Assembly: GCA_026874595.1 (NCBI GenBank)
Contig: CM049308.1
Coordinates: forward strand, 79,034,124-79,098,123
Direction: 5' to 3'
Length of the DNA stretch: 64,000 nt
Origin: Sipunculus nudus
Lineage: Eukaryota; Annelida; Sipuncula; Golfingiida; Sipunculidae
Below, in pieces: positions 1 to 12,329 of the stretch. The position numbers and the translations under genes are program-made. Numbering within the stretch: the stretch's first letter is position 1; every line of letters begins with the position of its first letter. The notes beneath the pieces are model-generated. The model was given only the letters and a program-made list of their open reading frames with translations. It did no database searches and was not told the origin of the DNA.

Positions 1-2639
1 ACATGACACTGTTTTTTTTACACTTCTCAACAGTCATTGTTCTTCAATGATCAGGAAGGTCACTCCAATGTAGTAATATTTTATATTGACTATTGTCACC
101 CTTATACTTCTTTCATTTCTCCAGTACAAAATATAAGGGACACATAATTCAATAGGTCACTGAAAATAAAACATCTAACACATATTTAATATATTTTTTG
201 TTTTTCATGTTTAGTATTTTAACGAGATTGGAATCGTTTCAGTAGCCCAGACTGGAAAAAAATATCGAACAAAGATTAAATGTCATCCCACGTCTCAGAA
301 TAAATAGGGTATAATATGATTCGGATATGAAATAATTTGTTGGTTTTGATGTGATCCAATCATAGAAGCGAATAAATCTTTCTGATGGAGGACCCCCCCC
401 CCCCCCGGTTACCTGTGTTAACAAGGACGTCTATAATCCAGTTGTGTGATGTTATCTTGGTGTATAAATGGCGGCAAATCACCAACGGAGACCAAGAGAA
501 AGAGACATTTGGTAAATGAGGTATTATTATTATAAATAATTATGATATAGTATAAACCAAGTGCATGCATTCTCGAACTTTGTGCCTGTAATTTGTGTAT
601 ATATTACAAACTATACAAAGATAATAAGATACGAACTAAATACAAAGCAACAATCATGAGTGCTATTTTCAAGAAAAATAATGATTCTCAGTATTACCTA
701 AGCAACATAAGCAGACATTGTCCGCTGTCACAAAGTTCACAGACCTGCTATCTAGAGACATCACTTTGTAGCACCTTGTAGGCATTCATATACAGGCTTC
801 CTAAATATTATTTATCCATGTCGATTAAGCAAGAGATTTTTTTTATTATTATTAATGCTGTACCCCGAGCTTTTGGCTATTTTGTATGGTTCTTGGTTGC
901 ACATGCCCTCAAGTATGTGAGTAGTCTTGTACTGTTAACCCTGACAGGTCTTTATTTTTGACGGTGTATTGACTTCTGTCCAGCCATCCGTAGCATGCTG
1001 CTTATACATATTATTCACATGGTCTGACTTTTTCATTTCTTCCTTGTGAGGTAAACGTAGGCTGCACTTATTAATTGTATATAGGTTTTGTGGATTTTAC
1101 TGGTCTTGCTTGAGGCAAACTGGACAGCCTGTCAGCTTTAGTTGGCAAAAAACTGTCTTCTGAAAGATGTGTGTGGAGCTCACCCCTTAGTGATGCGGGA
1201 CATTTCAGTGTCGTAGTGGGTCGTGCTGTGATGTCAAGGGAAACCAAATACTTCATAAACTTTTGCAAACGTTGCCAAAACTGAAACATTGACATTTACT
1301 TGCCTATTAACAGCATACTTTTACTAGATAGTGTGTGCATGAACTGACCCACTCCTGTGAACGTGAGAGGGGATATTGTCTTGACTTCTGATGGTGGAGT
1401 GTTAATTGAAGCATAGCCAACAGTGGAGGGCCATTTTTTCGATGTCTGTGGTAAGGCTTAATGCATGTGCTGCTTTAAAACTCAACAAAACCTAAATTTA
1501 TGCAGCTCAGTATTTGATAATACATGACTTCTGTATGAACTGTACCTGTATGTATTTCTTATCTGTATTTCTAAAGTTCAGCTGCAAACAGCTGATTCAG
1601 CGCATAGAAATGAAGATAATTTTGCGCTCATAAATAAATGACATTATTATTATTATTATCATTATTATTATTATACAGCTTACTGAGTGTTTCTGAGTGG
1701 TACACCAGATAATATCTACAGGTTGGACATAAGTTTCTCTTTTTATTCGCCCAGAGTATCAAGTATAGTTCCATATAGGAGTTTATGTAAGGATCCATAA
1801 AAGTAACGGAAGTAGATTTTTTATTCTTTGGGATAACAGTGGCTTGTTTAATTTTACAGGCTGTAAATGTATGTTTTGTCTACCTTCATTGTGCGATGAC
1901 TCTGAGGATACGGGCTTATGTAATCCAGTAAAATGAGCTTTCTATAGAAGACTGATGCCACTCAAATTTCATTTGATGTAATTAGTGTAAATAAACGTAT
2001 TGTTAAGCCTTTTCGGCTCTCCTCTTGATGAAACCATGCTGGTGTGAAAGTCAGTCCTCTTGACATTCCCCCTAACCTTGATATAATTTAAAGAACCTAA
2101 AGTCCGATCTTATTTCAGTGTTTGACTGGAATATGACCGTGACACCTGGATACAAACATCTTTACTCGGGTAATGCTACATTACAACCTCATGCATGTTG
2201 TGGTAGGCATAGAGGAACATGAAACCCGCCGCTTACCAAGATTCAGGGTTAAACTCTAAAACTTAAAGCCTACCGGAAGATGGTATTTAAGCAAATAAGC
2301 ACTAGTGCTTATAAGAACTTCACTTATGCATTCTCGAATGAAGAAATCTTATTTAGTTTCATGTTTAAGAACCAAAACCATCCTTCTTTTATTCGCCTAC
2401 TTTAGCCGTAGAATTTATTTTATTTCTGGCTTATTTTGTGTGCATATTAATGAACGCTAGGTAATTCCTGATAAGAAAGGTTCTTATAATCCCTCTGTGA
2501 CAGATGCAGGACTTTGTTGACCAACAGTTTGTAAGTAAACACGGATGTGTAGTTAAAGGTTTTTTTTTGCATATGTGAAGCATTTGAAGCGTCACCATTT
2601 GCAAAAAGCCATTTGTAAAACTCTGGTTCGTCTGACTTA
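1..2639. other. No gene seen
   Basis: AT-rich sequence with a C-run at 393-406 and the (ATT)n tail near 1650. Short frames here show no domain, splice partner or codon bias. Confidence 0.6.
1643..1674 (+). repeat. (ATT)n tract, probably the 3' tail of a retroelement
   Basis: An (ATT) repeat directly follows GCGCTCATAAATAAATGAC, an arrangement often seen at LINE or SINE 3' ends. The upstream 150 nt may be the element's 3' region; no reverse transcriptase was found. Confidence 0.45.
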
Positions 2640-3540
2640 CCACCAGATGTCTCTATTGTGACGTCTTTGTGATGTCGCTATTGTCTAAACAGGTCTCCAA
2701 ACATAGAAAGCTTTCTGTGTATGAGCGTTTTCGGGGCTCATTGGCATAATTAGCTCAGAGTTAAGCTTAAGAGCCGTGGCGGTTAGGTGGATTAGGCTTG
2801 CAAGTTGAAATGGTATTGTTTTAAATAAATAAACATAGGCCAATCATTATCAAATTAATTTAACTGGCGGTATACCCCTTAATTCGACATGCGACCTGTG
2901 ACATCGAGGTTTTAGTGTGTATGCGAAATGGCATTAATACTCCCATGATGATGAGCGGATTCGAGGTACTCGGAGAAATAAACCTGCCAGGGTTAGATAA
3001 GGACGTGGGGATGTGATACGAAGGTACTCAGAGGCCAGTGCCCAGGCGAAAACTATCTGCGGAGCGAGTTTGGTGGCAAGCTTTACTTTTTTTTTACCAC
3101 AGTCAAATCATCAAATTATCGTGGGATGGAACATTTCAAACTAAATGAAAGGGGAGTTGTTAGATTACATTTCTCTAATCAACGAAGGAAATGAGTCTGT
3201 AATATGAAGTATATATGGCGAGAGTATCGTATTGTGGGATGATTCTGGGTTTTGGACTGAGAGGATCAAGGTTGCCCTTTGTAGCGGTCACTGACCATCG
3301 CCTCAGAAACCAGTTTTTTTTTTTTTTTTTTTGTATAAACTCTGTGCTTACAACTGAATCTTGATTTTGCTCTAATCAAATAATCATACAATGACGCAAT
3401 ATTGTATCATAACAATCACAAATTTACACAACACCTCAAAATGTGACATAGATCGCCTTCCATTTGGACCTCCCATTTTAAAATGTGACTCGCTAAATTT
3501 TTGGCCTGAGCGTCCCGAGCTCCTTAGTTTTTCCTCCCTG
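2640..3540. repeat. Dispersed repeat R1, copy 1
   Basis: Shares several blocks in the same order with 59090-59820: TTGTGACGTCTTTGTGA, GTCACTGACC.TCGCC, ATAATCAAATAATC-like AT blocks and GGCCTGAGCGTCCCG. A run of T at 3314-3332 interrupts it. Confidence 0.5.
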
Positions 3541-5220
3541 TTGAAAGCCCTTTAATGTTAAATGTAGATATTAGAAATTTCAGCACTTGCAAGAATGCTT
3601 TTCTCATACTCATGTCTAAAGAGCCATGCCCATTTAATATTCGTGAATTGAGCGGCAGGTCGCCATAATATTGTAAGGCGATAGGCCAGAGGTGGTCAGG
3701 ATGTATGACGTAGGCATGGGTATATATGTTGAGGGCTCCAGGAGAGGAAGCACAATCTACCAGGTCAGCTATCCAAGAAGTGGCGTCTAGTAGTTTGACG
3801 GTCCAGTTGATTGTCGGTGAGTGTCAAAGTCGATCAGCTGGAGGAAAGTTTCCCGGTGTATCAAGAGTCATAGTCTGAGGGCAGCCAGCCAGTTTAGCTC
3901 ACAAACAGACCTGTTTAAACAGTTATGCTTACTGAATGGACTCGTAAAAAGCTGATAATCATCAGCCGTTGTAAATCCAAGGCACAAACCAGAGGACTAA
4001 ACATTCGCTGATCTTTTTCGTGTTACCGAGCATTGAATCGAGTTGTGTATGTTCGTGCACGGATACTGGAATTATCAAGGGAGGTTGCCATTGGCGGCTG
4101 TACGCCTTACGGACATTTTCATCGTGATACGATAGTGGAGGCTATAAGCCTATCAGTCTGCGTTTTGGTGAGGCGATTTCGAAAGATAAAGTCTGTGGTG
4201 AACCATTTATTTGTCCGGCGGGGAGAAACGTCAGTGTAAACCGTACTAAGTATAAGGACACAGTGCAACATTCCTAGGCAGTCACGTGCGCGACGGTCAT
4301 GTGACCAGTGGCTTTGGTGTTCAGAGAACGTTCCGTGATTTGTGCATATGTCAAGGTACCGGATTAGGATCAAACAGGACTCTTGTGTTGTGTGCATATT
4401 TAGGACTCAGTGAAAAAAATGTCCGACCAAGTAGAATATCATCACCAGAGAATACTTTATATTATTATATTTTAATTGTTCACGTAACACACGTGTATTT
4501 GTGAGCTTTAGCCATCTTAGTTACCCGTTACAAGAACCTAGGACTTGTTAGGACATTACCTATACCGAAGGGCACCGTAGGGGGTCGTGAATGACACAAA
4601 TGGTCGTGCGAGGTCAACGCTCTGTTTGAAATGTTCAAAACGAACGGGACAGAACGTGGCCATTGACACAGAAATGTGGACCTCGTAGCACCCCGGGTCG
4701 ACCAAGCGTTAAAGCTATTTAGTAATATTAGGGCCGCCTTTATTCCAGGGTTCACCTATGATCCAGTCATGGTGTATGAATCCTGACACATTTGTACTCT
4801 AGCACACAACAAATTTTGATGAGAATCATGGCCGAGGTATATGTAGTGTCCGACCAGTTTTTAATTTTAATTAGAGAGTGTAATAAGGTGCTCATTAATA
4901 ACTAGGAACGTGTTACTGAAGGTAAGGTTTTCTTACAAAATTCGTCGAGTTCATAAACTTGTGAAATTGGAAATCCACGAAATTAGTTTAAAGTGTGGAT
5001 TTTAATAAATCTGGGGAATATAATACATGTACCATACCGAAACACAACTCCGGCTGCTAAACTAGCCCATATTATACCACTACAGCCTGAATTTAAAAAA
5101 TAGTTTCGAACACCTATTAAACTTTATGTATATTCTCTCGTAACAAACTCCGAAAGTTTTGTGAAGCAAACACGTGTTTAACTTTATACCTACAGAATAT
5201 TTTAGATTTAAGTACATCGG
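3541..5220. other. No gene seen; mixed unique sequence
   Basis: The section 3700-4780 is somewhat GC-richer and contains a TATATAT at 3721-3727 followed by GAGGGCTCCAGGAGAGGAAG. No product could be assigned to the short frames in 4033-4755. Confidence 0.5.
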
Positions 5221-5226
5221 TTTATT
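5221..5226 (-). terminator. Polyadenylation signal of gene A
   Basis: AATAAA on the minus strand, 65 nt after the stop codon. It is the first such hexamer downstream and gives a short 3' UTR. Confidence 0.55.
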
Positions 5227-5290
5227 TAAGTGCACTTTAATCTTTCTTCACACTTATATCTTCGGGCCCACGCACGTCTTTAGGGCTCTA

Positions 5291-5748
5291 TTATTTTGAT
5301 GGTGGATCCTGCCATTGTACGACAACCACACCGTCGGCGCCGTTTCCATCGTAACCGCGTCCCCAGGTATACCCATGGCCTCCTTTACCCACAGTGACAG
5401 TGATGGCCTGTTCAGGTACGACCTTAAGGTTCTTCCTGCAGAAGCCGCCGCCCCCTCCGGCCCGTCCGCCCGCCCGGCTTCCCCCGCCCCCGCCGTACTT
5501 GCCTCCATTTCGTCCTTGCGGTTTGGATCCCCCAGGACCGGAAGTTCCAAGTGGCATACCTTCAAAGATTGACGCACACGAGGTGGCAGCACTGGAGCCT
5601 CCTGCGCCACAGAACGGGAATGTAGACGATCCGGGATGGAGATCTGATGGTTTTGAAGTCTGTCCAGCTGCCCCTCCTCCAGCTGAACAGACTCCTCCTG
5701 ATCCCCCGTTCCCACCTTTTCTCGTACATCCACGACCGCCTGCTCCTC
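5291..5748 (-). CDS. Gene A coding exon 3 (C-terminal glycine-rich domain and stop)
   Basis: Encodes residues 153-304, ending in TAA immediately followed by TAG. The acceptor is attaaaactag. Conserved landmarks shared with gene B are GQTSKPSDLHPGSST, PFCG, GTSGPGG, KYGGGGGSRAGGRAGGGGG, VGKGGHG and DGVVVV. Five cysteines lie in the contexts GCT, VCS, FCG, SCA and FCR. GC content is far higher than the surroundings, as expected from the Gly, Ala and Arg codons. Confidence 0.85.
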
Positions 5749-7247
5749 CTAGTTTTAATAATAAATATGATAAAACAGATCATTCGCGAAGAAAAATCGC
5801 ATGGGGAATAAGATTGGCCCAGAGAATATGCTGGGATAAATTATTCATTATCTATACAACTGAAAGGGAAAAGGGGAATATAGACGATTAATTATCTGAA
5901 TAGCAGAGAAAAGAACTAGTAACTCATGGTTTATGATGCTCAATTAAAGTTAGCGCATTTCAAACCTATAAGTTCATGCAGGATTCGTGGGTTTCCTATG
6001 ACATTTTACCGGAATCTGTCTTCGTGCAAAGCATCAACTTCCTAGAAATAATCTGTGTTATGCTGATAGCTGTGCATGGTCTGTCATTCTCAAAATTAAA
6101 AGTAAAAAAAAGTATGTGTAAACATATACCGACTGTAGCTGGCGCTACCAGCTCTATATAACGATTGTAATGTTTCAAGACCAGTTAATGAAAGAATAAT
6201 CATAACAATTCAATCACCCACTCCCGAAAAGTTCAGCCCTTAATTTAATTATCTGTACCAAACTTAATATGAGGCAAAATTGCCTAATTTATGATTTCTA
6301 AAAGTAGATACATGGAAAGCGAATTCAAGCCAAGAGCTCTCTAGGTCTAGCGGAAATGGAAATTTTCCATTTAAATTTCATCCGAACTCTGACTGCATTT
6401 AAAGTCAATACTTTTACGGTCAGGCTCTCGCGGTTACTATTTGTGTTCGCATCACACTGAAATTATTACAAAAGGGCAAGTAAATTCCCCTACCATTTAG
6501 AGTTTGTAGGTGTCATTTTGTATGTTTCTCAAGCAAGATCTTTTACAGAAGTAATAAGGACACTTAGGTTGATGCAACCTTTTTTTAGGTTGACAAAGCG
6601 GACCTATCAGCAAGTCAAGCACTGGTACTGTCGTAAGCACTATAGTCGAACAGTTTCAGTGTCACCGCAGGAAAATAGCAGATGTTCCGTTAAATGGTCG
6701 ATTTTGCAATAAGCACCGAGGGAATAGTAACATATTCGGATAACTAATCAAATTGAATAAACTCGAGATAAACTTCAAAACAACGGTTTTAAAGAAAATT
6801 CATCTTTACCCCTTTTTACAGTAAGGGCCAAGAAAACAGACCAACTAGCATTGAAACGGAAGGACAGAAGTAGTTGGAGAATAGGAAAACTTACCCTTTT
6901 TATTTCCATACCCTGCCTGCCCACCGCGTGCAGTCATGTATTTTCCGAATTTGGAAAATCCCCCGTTGGCCCCTCTAGACGTGGAGTTTGACCCGTCCTT
7001 GCCACCGCCTCCGCCACCGATAACGATGACGTTCAGACTTCTGACGCCAGGGGGCACGATGAAGACACCGTCGCTTTCATAAAACTTCTTACGAAATGTG
7101 GGCTTTCCAGTAGTGTTAAATCGGTTTGGTGGTGATGTATACGCAAAGGCTACAAACAGGATACACTTATCTTTATTTTGTTTTACTTAAAATCCCGCAT
7201 ATTTCGAATTAAAACCTTTACCTGCGATTCTTACTTATATCAATAAC

Positions 7248-7301
<54 letters not shown>

Positions 7302-7777
7302 AGAAGCTAATATATAACATGCCTAATGAATATGAGAAGATTTTGTAAATTAATTAGTACTAAACTGGTGTTGAGGAAATATCACAGCACTGTCACAGTG
7401 TACAAGCAATCTTTATCCACCCGAATTTTGTACATGAAGCATTCCCTACTCCATTGATTTTCCTTAAAAATTGTTGTCTTTTAGAATAGAGATAAGAGAA
7501 AACACACCAGAAAATAACTGTAAAACCCTTAAACCATGAGATAACCACACTGTGCGTGGATATAAAATGTCTTACTTGTAGTAGTCTCGGGATATTTGGG
7601 TGATGGCGTGTTCCTCCCAAAGTTATAAAAGACAAATGCGATTTTTTGTAGCAAAGCTTCCGTCAACTGCTGTCGTTGCCTTAACTCGTCCAGCTGAGTC
7701 TGAACCCGGGGATCCACGGGGAGTTGACCCAGTGTCAGTCCCACTGCTGCCACCAAGACCAACAAACGCAACATCAT
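5291..7777 (-). CDS. Gene A: secreted glycine-rich domain protein, 304 aa, three coding exons
   Basis: Coding exons 7576-7777, 6895-7149 and 5291-5748 join in frame (202+255+458 nt), both introns phase 1 with GT/AG borders. The protein starts with a signal peptide (MMLRLLVLVAAVGLTLG, cleavage near residue 17). A charged heptad-like helix follows (about 20-50) and then a Pro/Thr-rich linker (54-80). Residues about 85-304 form a glycine-rich domain: a beta-type entry (VFIVPPGVRSLNVIVIGGGG), long Gly tracts, five cysteines, and a closing hydrophobic strand before the stop (DGVVVVQW). Such domains are known from ALK/LTK receptor ectodomains and phage tail adhesins, where glycine runs pack as polyglycine-II helices. 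I infer an extracellular structural or binding protein. Gene B is a paralogue with the same exon plan. The start is the first of two adjacent ATGs after a 5' UTR acceptor; the second ATG is equally possible. The far 5' exon was not found. Confidence 0.82.
6895..7149 (-). CDS. Gene A coding exon 2 (N-terminal part of glycine-rich domain)
   Basis: Encodes residues 68-152, phase 1 at both ends. The acceptor is cctgtttgtag and the donor G|gtaagttt. It aligns with gene B exon 15227-15463: an aromatic-rich start, a V-P-x-G-V motif, V-I-x-I-GGGGGGKD, then a Gly/Ser stretch ending in G-Y-G-N. Confidence 0.82.
7250..7299. repeat. (TA)n microsatellite in first coding intron of gene A
   Basis: Fifty uninterrupted AT dinucleotide bases within the intron 7150-7575. 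Confidence 0.95.
7576..7777 (-). CDS. Gene A coding exon 1 (signal peptide, helix, linker)
   Basis: Encodes residues 1-67 plus one base. The exon opens at 7800 after an acceptor (attattttag), giving a 23-nt 5' UTR stretch before the ATG pair, and closes at a donor (A|gtaaga). The helix segment (PRVQTQLDELRQRQQLTEAL) has hydrophobic and leucine residues at heptad-like spacing and aligns with the same region of gene B. Confidence 0.82.
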
Positions 7778-8043
7778 TACTCACTCCGCTTAGAGGAAAC
7801 CTAAAATAATTAAATTTTATCTACATTTGGACATGTATCAGAATAAAAGTCGGTTCGTCAATGTTTTCAGTTAGTACGGTGGCTGATTTATACCATGGCT
7901 GATTTAGGACACAGAAAAAAAAATTTAGGAAGCAAAAAAAATATATATATATCTCGAAAAACATGACATGCTTTTACAAGGGACATGTAATGCTCGGAGT
8001 AAAATAACTGATATGTTGAAGTTTTATGTTAAACTTTGCATTT

Positions 8044-8240
8044 TACCGGGCCCGTGGTCTCGACGGTACACAAGACTCCTAAGAGCACAGATCGCGAGTT
8101 CGAGAACCGGTATCACCAGAGGAACCGTGAGATTGTGAGTCGACCAAAACCAGGCCGCCCTGAAGCTCTGCAGTTGTTCTGCAGCTGTTCATACATCTCC
8201 TCATCCTCAACTATTGAATTTTGAAGAAATAAACTACAGA
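8044..8240 (+). mobile_element. tRNA-derived SINE
   Basis: An A-box-like GTGGTCTCGACGG (from 8054) and a B-box GAGTTCGAGAACC (8096-8108) form a tRNA-like head of about 75 nt. A non-tRNA body follows, with an A-rich end (gaagaaataaac). The internal pol III promoter and spacing mark it as a SINE rather than a tRNA gene. Confidence 0.6.
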
Positions 8241-9423
8241 TAAAATCTAATTGCGTATAAAAAAATTTAAAGAGTTTAATTTATTCTTTTATGGCATAGT
8301 ATTGAGTATATAGTTCGATTTCAACACCGTTTTCTTACATACATTATCTGAAAGTACGCCACGATAAGGGGAAATAAAACTGACGTATGTTTGCCTATTT
8401 TAAAGCTAGATCCTATTCTGATATATTTTTCAAGAATGGTTGAAAGGTATATCAGGCAATTTGACACACCCAGTAGGAATCCTACACCTTTACAAACACG
8501 CGCACACGCGCACTGTTATGATATTTATTTCTTCTCAATAATTATGTACGAGGGAAATTACTTGTACTTTGAGATAACTAACCAACTATATATAAATATT
8601 GTAACCTGTCACAATAGAAAATCATCACTTACCTTACTTATACTTAGGTTTAAACAAAAACTGTTGTGGGATGATGCTAACCGCTGGGCCGGAGTAAATG
8701 TACAAAATGTTAAGAGTGCTGAATAACACATTTACATGAGAAGAAAGATTCGTGGCAGTAAGCTGATGAATAAAGATGAGAGTTGCATTTCAGGCACTCA
8801 GATGATACGGACCATATAATCAACAACGCGTTATATGGAGTAGATTACAAAGAACTGAGCACAAAGAGCAAGAATTAACGACCACATTAACTTATGTGGA
8901 TGTAAAAAGGGATAAAGGGATATCCACAACAGGATATGGTGAACCGGTACATTAGATATGGCAAAGACATCTATAAATCTATTTGAAATACTTTTAATTA
9001 AGACATACGGTCATAAATGAAGGTATTATCAATGGTATTACTGCTACATATTTGTGCTGATTTTACATGTTCGGAAGTGCAGTCGCATAATGACACAAGC
9101 ACATTAAAGTCGGCAAAATAGTTTGCCAGACTTCTTAAGCTGCCAGGTTTAATTCTTATTTAAGGTTCAACAGATATTTTTATCGATAATTTTAGTGCGG
9201 AATGTCTTGGTCCCTCTGTTCATACTAAGAGACCTGTCTTATTTTCATGGGGCTGTCATTACGTTAAAATCGGTATGTATTTTTTTTCTTTGCGTTGCCA
9301 GATTCTTTTTTAGGCGAGCCAGACATGTCTGTGGACGACCATTGAATGACAATGATTGTTAAAAAGTTAAAGTTGAAGGTTTTAAGTCCCCTTCCCAATA
9401 ACAGGATCGGAAGACACCATATT

Positions 9424-9595
9424 TTAGGTCGCTGGGGCCCGCCTTACGCAGATGGCACTTAATCCGGTACCCATTTTAATGTCGGGTGGACATAAGCACA
9501 TTTGTGGCTGAGACCTTGCCTTAGGGTCTTGGCAAAGAAGTGAGAAGCTACGGGATACGAACCCATGACCCCATGGGCATAGGGGTGGGGGGAGG
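9424..9595 (-). mobile_element. SINE fragment next to a G-run and GA/TC palindrome
   Basis: On the minus strand a B-box-like GGGTTCGTATCCC lies near 9560 and is followed by a SINE-like body. The A-box side is interrupted by the poly-G and GA/TC tract at 9600-9680. Confidence 0.4.
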
Positions 9596-9626
9596 GGGCC
9601 GGAGGGGGGGGGGGGGCTCTTTTCAT

Positions 9627-9678
9627 GCTCTCTCTCTCTCTCTCTCTCTCGATCGAGAGAGAGAGAGAGAGAGAGAGC
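9627..9678. repeat. Perfect 52-bp palindrome of (TC)n and (GA)n around GATC
   Basis: Two perfectly complementary 24-nt arms flank a central GATC that is itself palindromic. It is preceded by a G-run at 9604-9616. Confidence 0.9.
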
Positions 9679-9769
9679 GAACGAGTAGCGGTCTATATGC
9701 GAGTAGGGAGTTATGCGCTCTTTTGTTCTTTTTTGTTTATTTTCCAAATCCAAAGTTCACGTAGAGCCA

Positions 9770-11490
9770 GATAAGGAAAGGGGGTATACAATGAAATAAT
9801 AAAATAAAAACAATTAAGTGTACAACGGAACACTATTGCTCTATTCCGTGAAGATATGGTTCACATTTCATCAACTTCATGGTTCGATCACAAGTAAGTT
9901 CTTGAGCAAAGGCGGCCCCTAGTACCAGGCTCTCGTGATAAGATAAAGAAAGGACGTCCCAGGACGGTATATAATCCTTTAAATTCAAATATATTATAAA
10001 GATCCAGCTGTTATCTCCGAAATGTAATTAATCGTTTCTTTGGTGTAACCCTTACCTCCAGCCCCACCCTCCCACACATAATTTCATCAAAATCAGTTCA
10101 TAACACCCGCTGAATAAAGTTGCTAACAACCAAACCAAATAGCCGATGAATATTGATTTATGCAAATCTCTGCACATTTGGTTATCATATCATTTCACAC
10201 ACCAGGCTTTTTCACTTTTCTTTTCCTAATTAAATACACAAAGAATTGTAACATATTGTCAAGAGGTTACATTAGGAATTATGTTATTATTGCATATTAC
10301 TGTATTGTATCACATCTTTTGTATTTTTGTACAGTATTCAATTACGTCTTTTCATGGATGTAACAGGACAGGAATTTATAAAGGGCTATGCCATGTTTTC
10401 CAATCCTAATGGATAAATATTCAATAAAATACTGTTTATACCAAACCAAATAACCAACCAAACGCGATGAAAAGATTATACCACGCCACCTGGCCAAGGA
10501 ATATTAATTAAATTGGTAAAAAGAGTCATTAAGAGAGTCACTTACCTTAAGATTTATATACATACGGAGGTTCAGCCTGATACGCGCCGCAATTTGGCGT
10601 GAGATCTTCCTTGGGTAACTGATCAAGAACTTTAGGTCTCTGGGCCAACACCCATAGCTGTGGTTCCACATGAATGCACATCAGATTTGCTATGTCTTAA
10701 AGCACGCCATACATCTATTACTGATGGTATAACAGATAATCTTCCCAAGACAATGAAGAAATCCAGTTCATATAAAATAGCGTTTTATGACATACATTCA
10801 AAAGGTCTTTGAAAAGGACTGCCAGCAGACGAAAATTATTTACCTGATATGATGTTTTTTTTCCCTGTAGGAACCTTAACAATAACACGTATATTAATAT
10901 TACAGAAAGCCTTGTACCTGTATATTCAGGTAGAAGTGAAGGAGTGCGTGTGAAATGGCGAGTTCAAGTAGCACTAAGTACACCAGTATACCAGATGTAA
11001 CGATTTTTTTAGACCCTTCACAGTTTTCAGTCTCTCCCATTTAGGGAAGTGATACACTGCCTTATTCAGATACATGATGCATTTTTGTAATTTCTAGAAG
11101 GAGCAGCAAAATTAAGTGCGACTGTATTTTAGTCATGGTATATTAGATCAGACCGAGGGACTCCTTTTAGTAGAAGTCACGCCTAGTTTGTCGTATATGC
11201 AAGGAACTAGTCACAGCAGATTCTATTACATAAGCATATTAGTAACTGATAAGACAGCAAAAAACTAAAGTAATATTTGGGAACTTCTCATATGTACTTA
11301 TATATTCATTGTACCAAGTTACCTGATTTTATATATATATATAAAGTATTGTTTTCAGAGTCGATGATGACTCTCTTGGTTAAATATTTCTTCTCAGGTG
11401 TCCAAAAAAAGTTGTTAAACGGAAAACAACAATTTGCCTTTGCAAGGAAATGACAGAAGCTGAAAGTTACGGAAGGTACCATTACCACGG
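9770..11490. other. No gene seen; AT-rich spacer
   Basis: The stretch 10160-10440 ends in GGATAAATATTCAATAAAATAC and resembles a LINE 3' end. A strong donor-like motif on the minus strand (CTTAAG|gtaagtgact) lies near 10541. It could belong to an unseen 5' exon of gene A, but nothing supports that beyond the motif. Confidence 0.4.
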
Positions 11491-11744
11491 GGCCAGGATG
11501 GCTGAGTGGTAAAACGCTCGGTCCTCTCCTCTGGTAATCCGGGTTCGATTCCCGGCGTGGCTATGAGAGTGGTTTGTAGTGGTCCATCCAAGGTCAGTGC
11601 ATGATTTTCTCCGGGTCCTCCTGTTTCCTTTCACCCTTACCAACGACTACCGAGCGCCAACAACCGAGCCACAGAGAGTGTCTCGTATTAGTTATTTTAA
11701 CAAGTTGTACAATCCATGTCAAATAAATAAAGTTGATAAAAAAC
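11491..11744 (+). mobile_element. tRNA-derived SINE, Leu/Ser-like head
   Basis: The head GGCCAGGATGGCTGAGTGG contains an A box and GGGTTCGATTCCC (11541-11553) is a near-perfect B box. A central part resembles the conserved domain of mollusc SINEs (CTCCGGGTCCTCCTGTTTCC). The tail is AAATAAATAAAGTTGATAAA, which is LINE-tail-like. The head is only partly foldable as a cloverleaf, so I do not call a tRNA. Confidence 0.7.
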
Positions 11745-12329
11745 AGAGGGTGAAAGATGTGTGGTACTATTTACCTGGCGACAAAGAGGGGCACATCATG
11801 AAATGAAAACACTAAGAATATTCGGCAAAACGACCATATATGGAAGGTTATTGTTCTGGGGGTTTTAATTCTAAGCTTCTTGCTGTAAACAATACTTTTA
11901 TTGCAAACATGCAATGAGGATAAGAAAACAGGGTAAAACCCTAAATGAATTCTTCACCTCAAATTAAATGTACAAAACTTTATACAATATACCACCAAGT
12001 TGTACATATAAAGAAAAAGTGAAAATAAAAATTAAGATGAAGACAACTGTTTCAATACAAGCACGAACAAGTCAGATCTGAAATGTGACTTGTATAACTT
12101 TTACAGTTACAGTAATATGGTCATTAGAGTGTGTTATTTATATAATGATGTTCACTTTGCACAATATGTGACAGAGATACAAACTATTTGACAGAGATAT
12201 TCAATTGTATCTGACCAGAAACAAAATATAATTATTATCCCCTCGTAAACCGTCCTGACTTATCAATGAATTCTTGAACAATTAAAAAAAATTACAGTTT
12301 TCTGCATAAGACAAGTTCACATTACTGTT

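Noticed and set aside
5254..5891. Several long open frames on both strands over the glycine-rich exon of gene A
   Set aside because: They are by-products of GC-rich glycine codons, which rarely form stops in other frames. Only the frame that splices in phase and aligns with gene B is retained.
9424..9753. 109-aa ORF with Ser-Leu and Arg-Glu repeats
   Set aside because: The repeats come from translating the GA/TC palindrome.
11491..11563. A tRNA gene
   Set aside because: A and B boxes are good, but acceptor and anticodon stems do not pair well, and a SINE body and tail follow directly.
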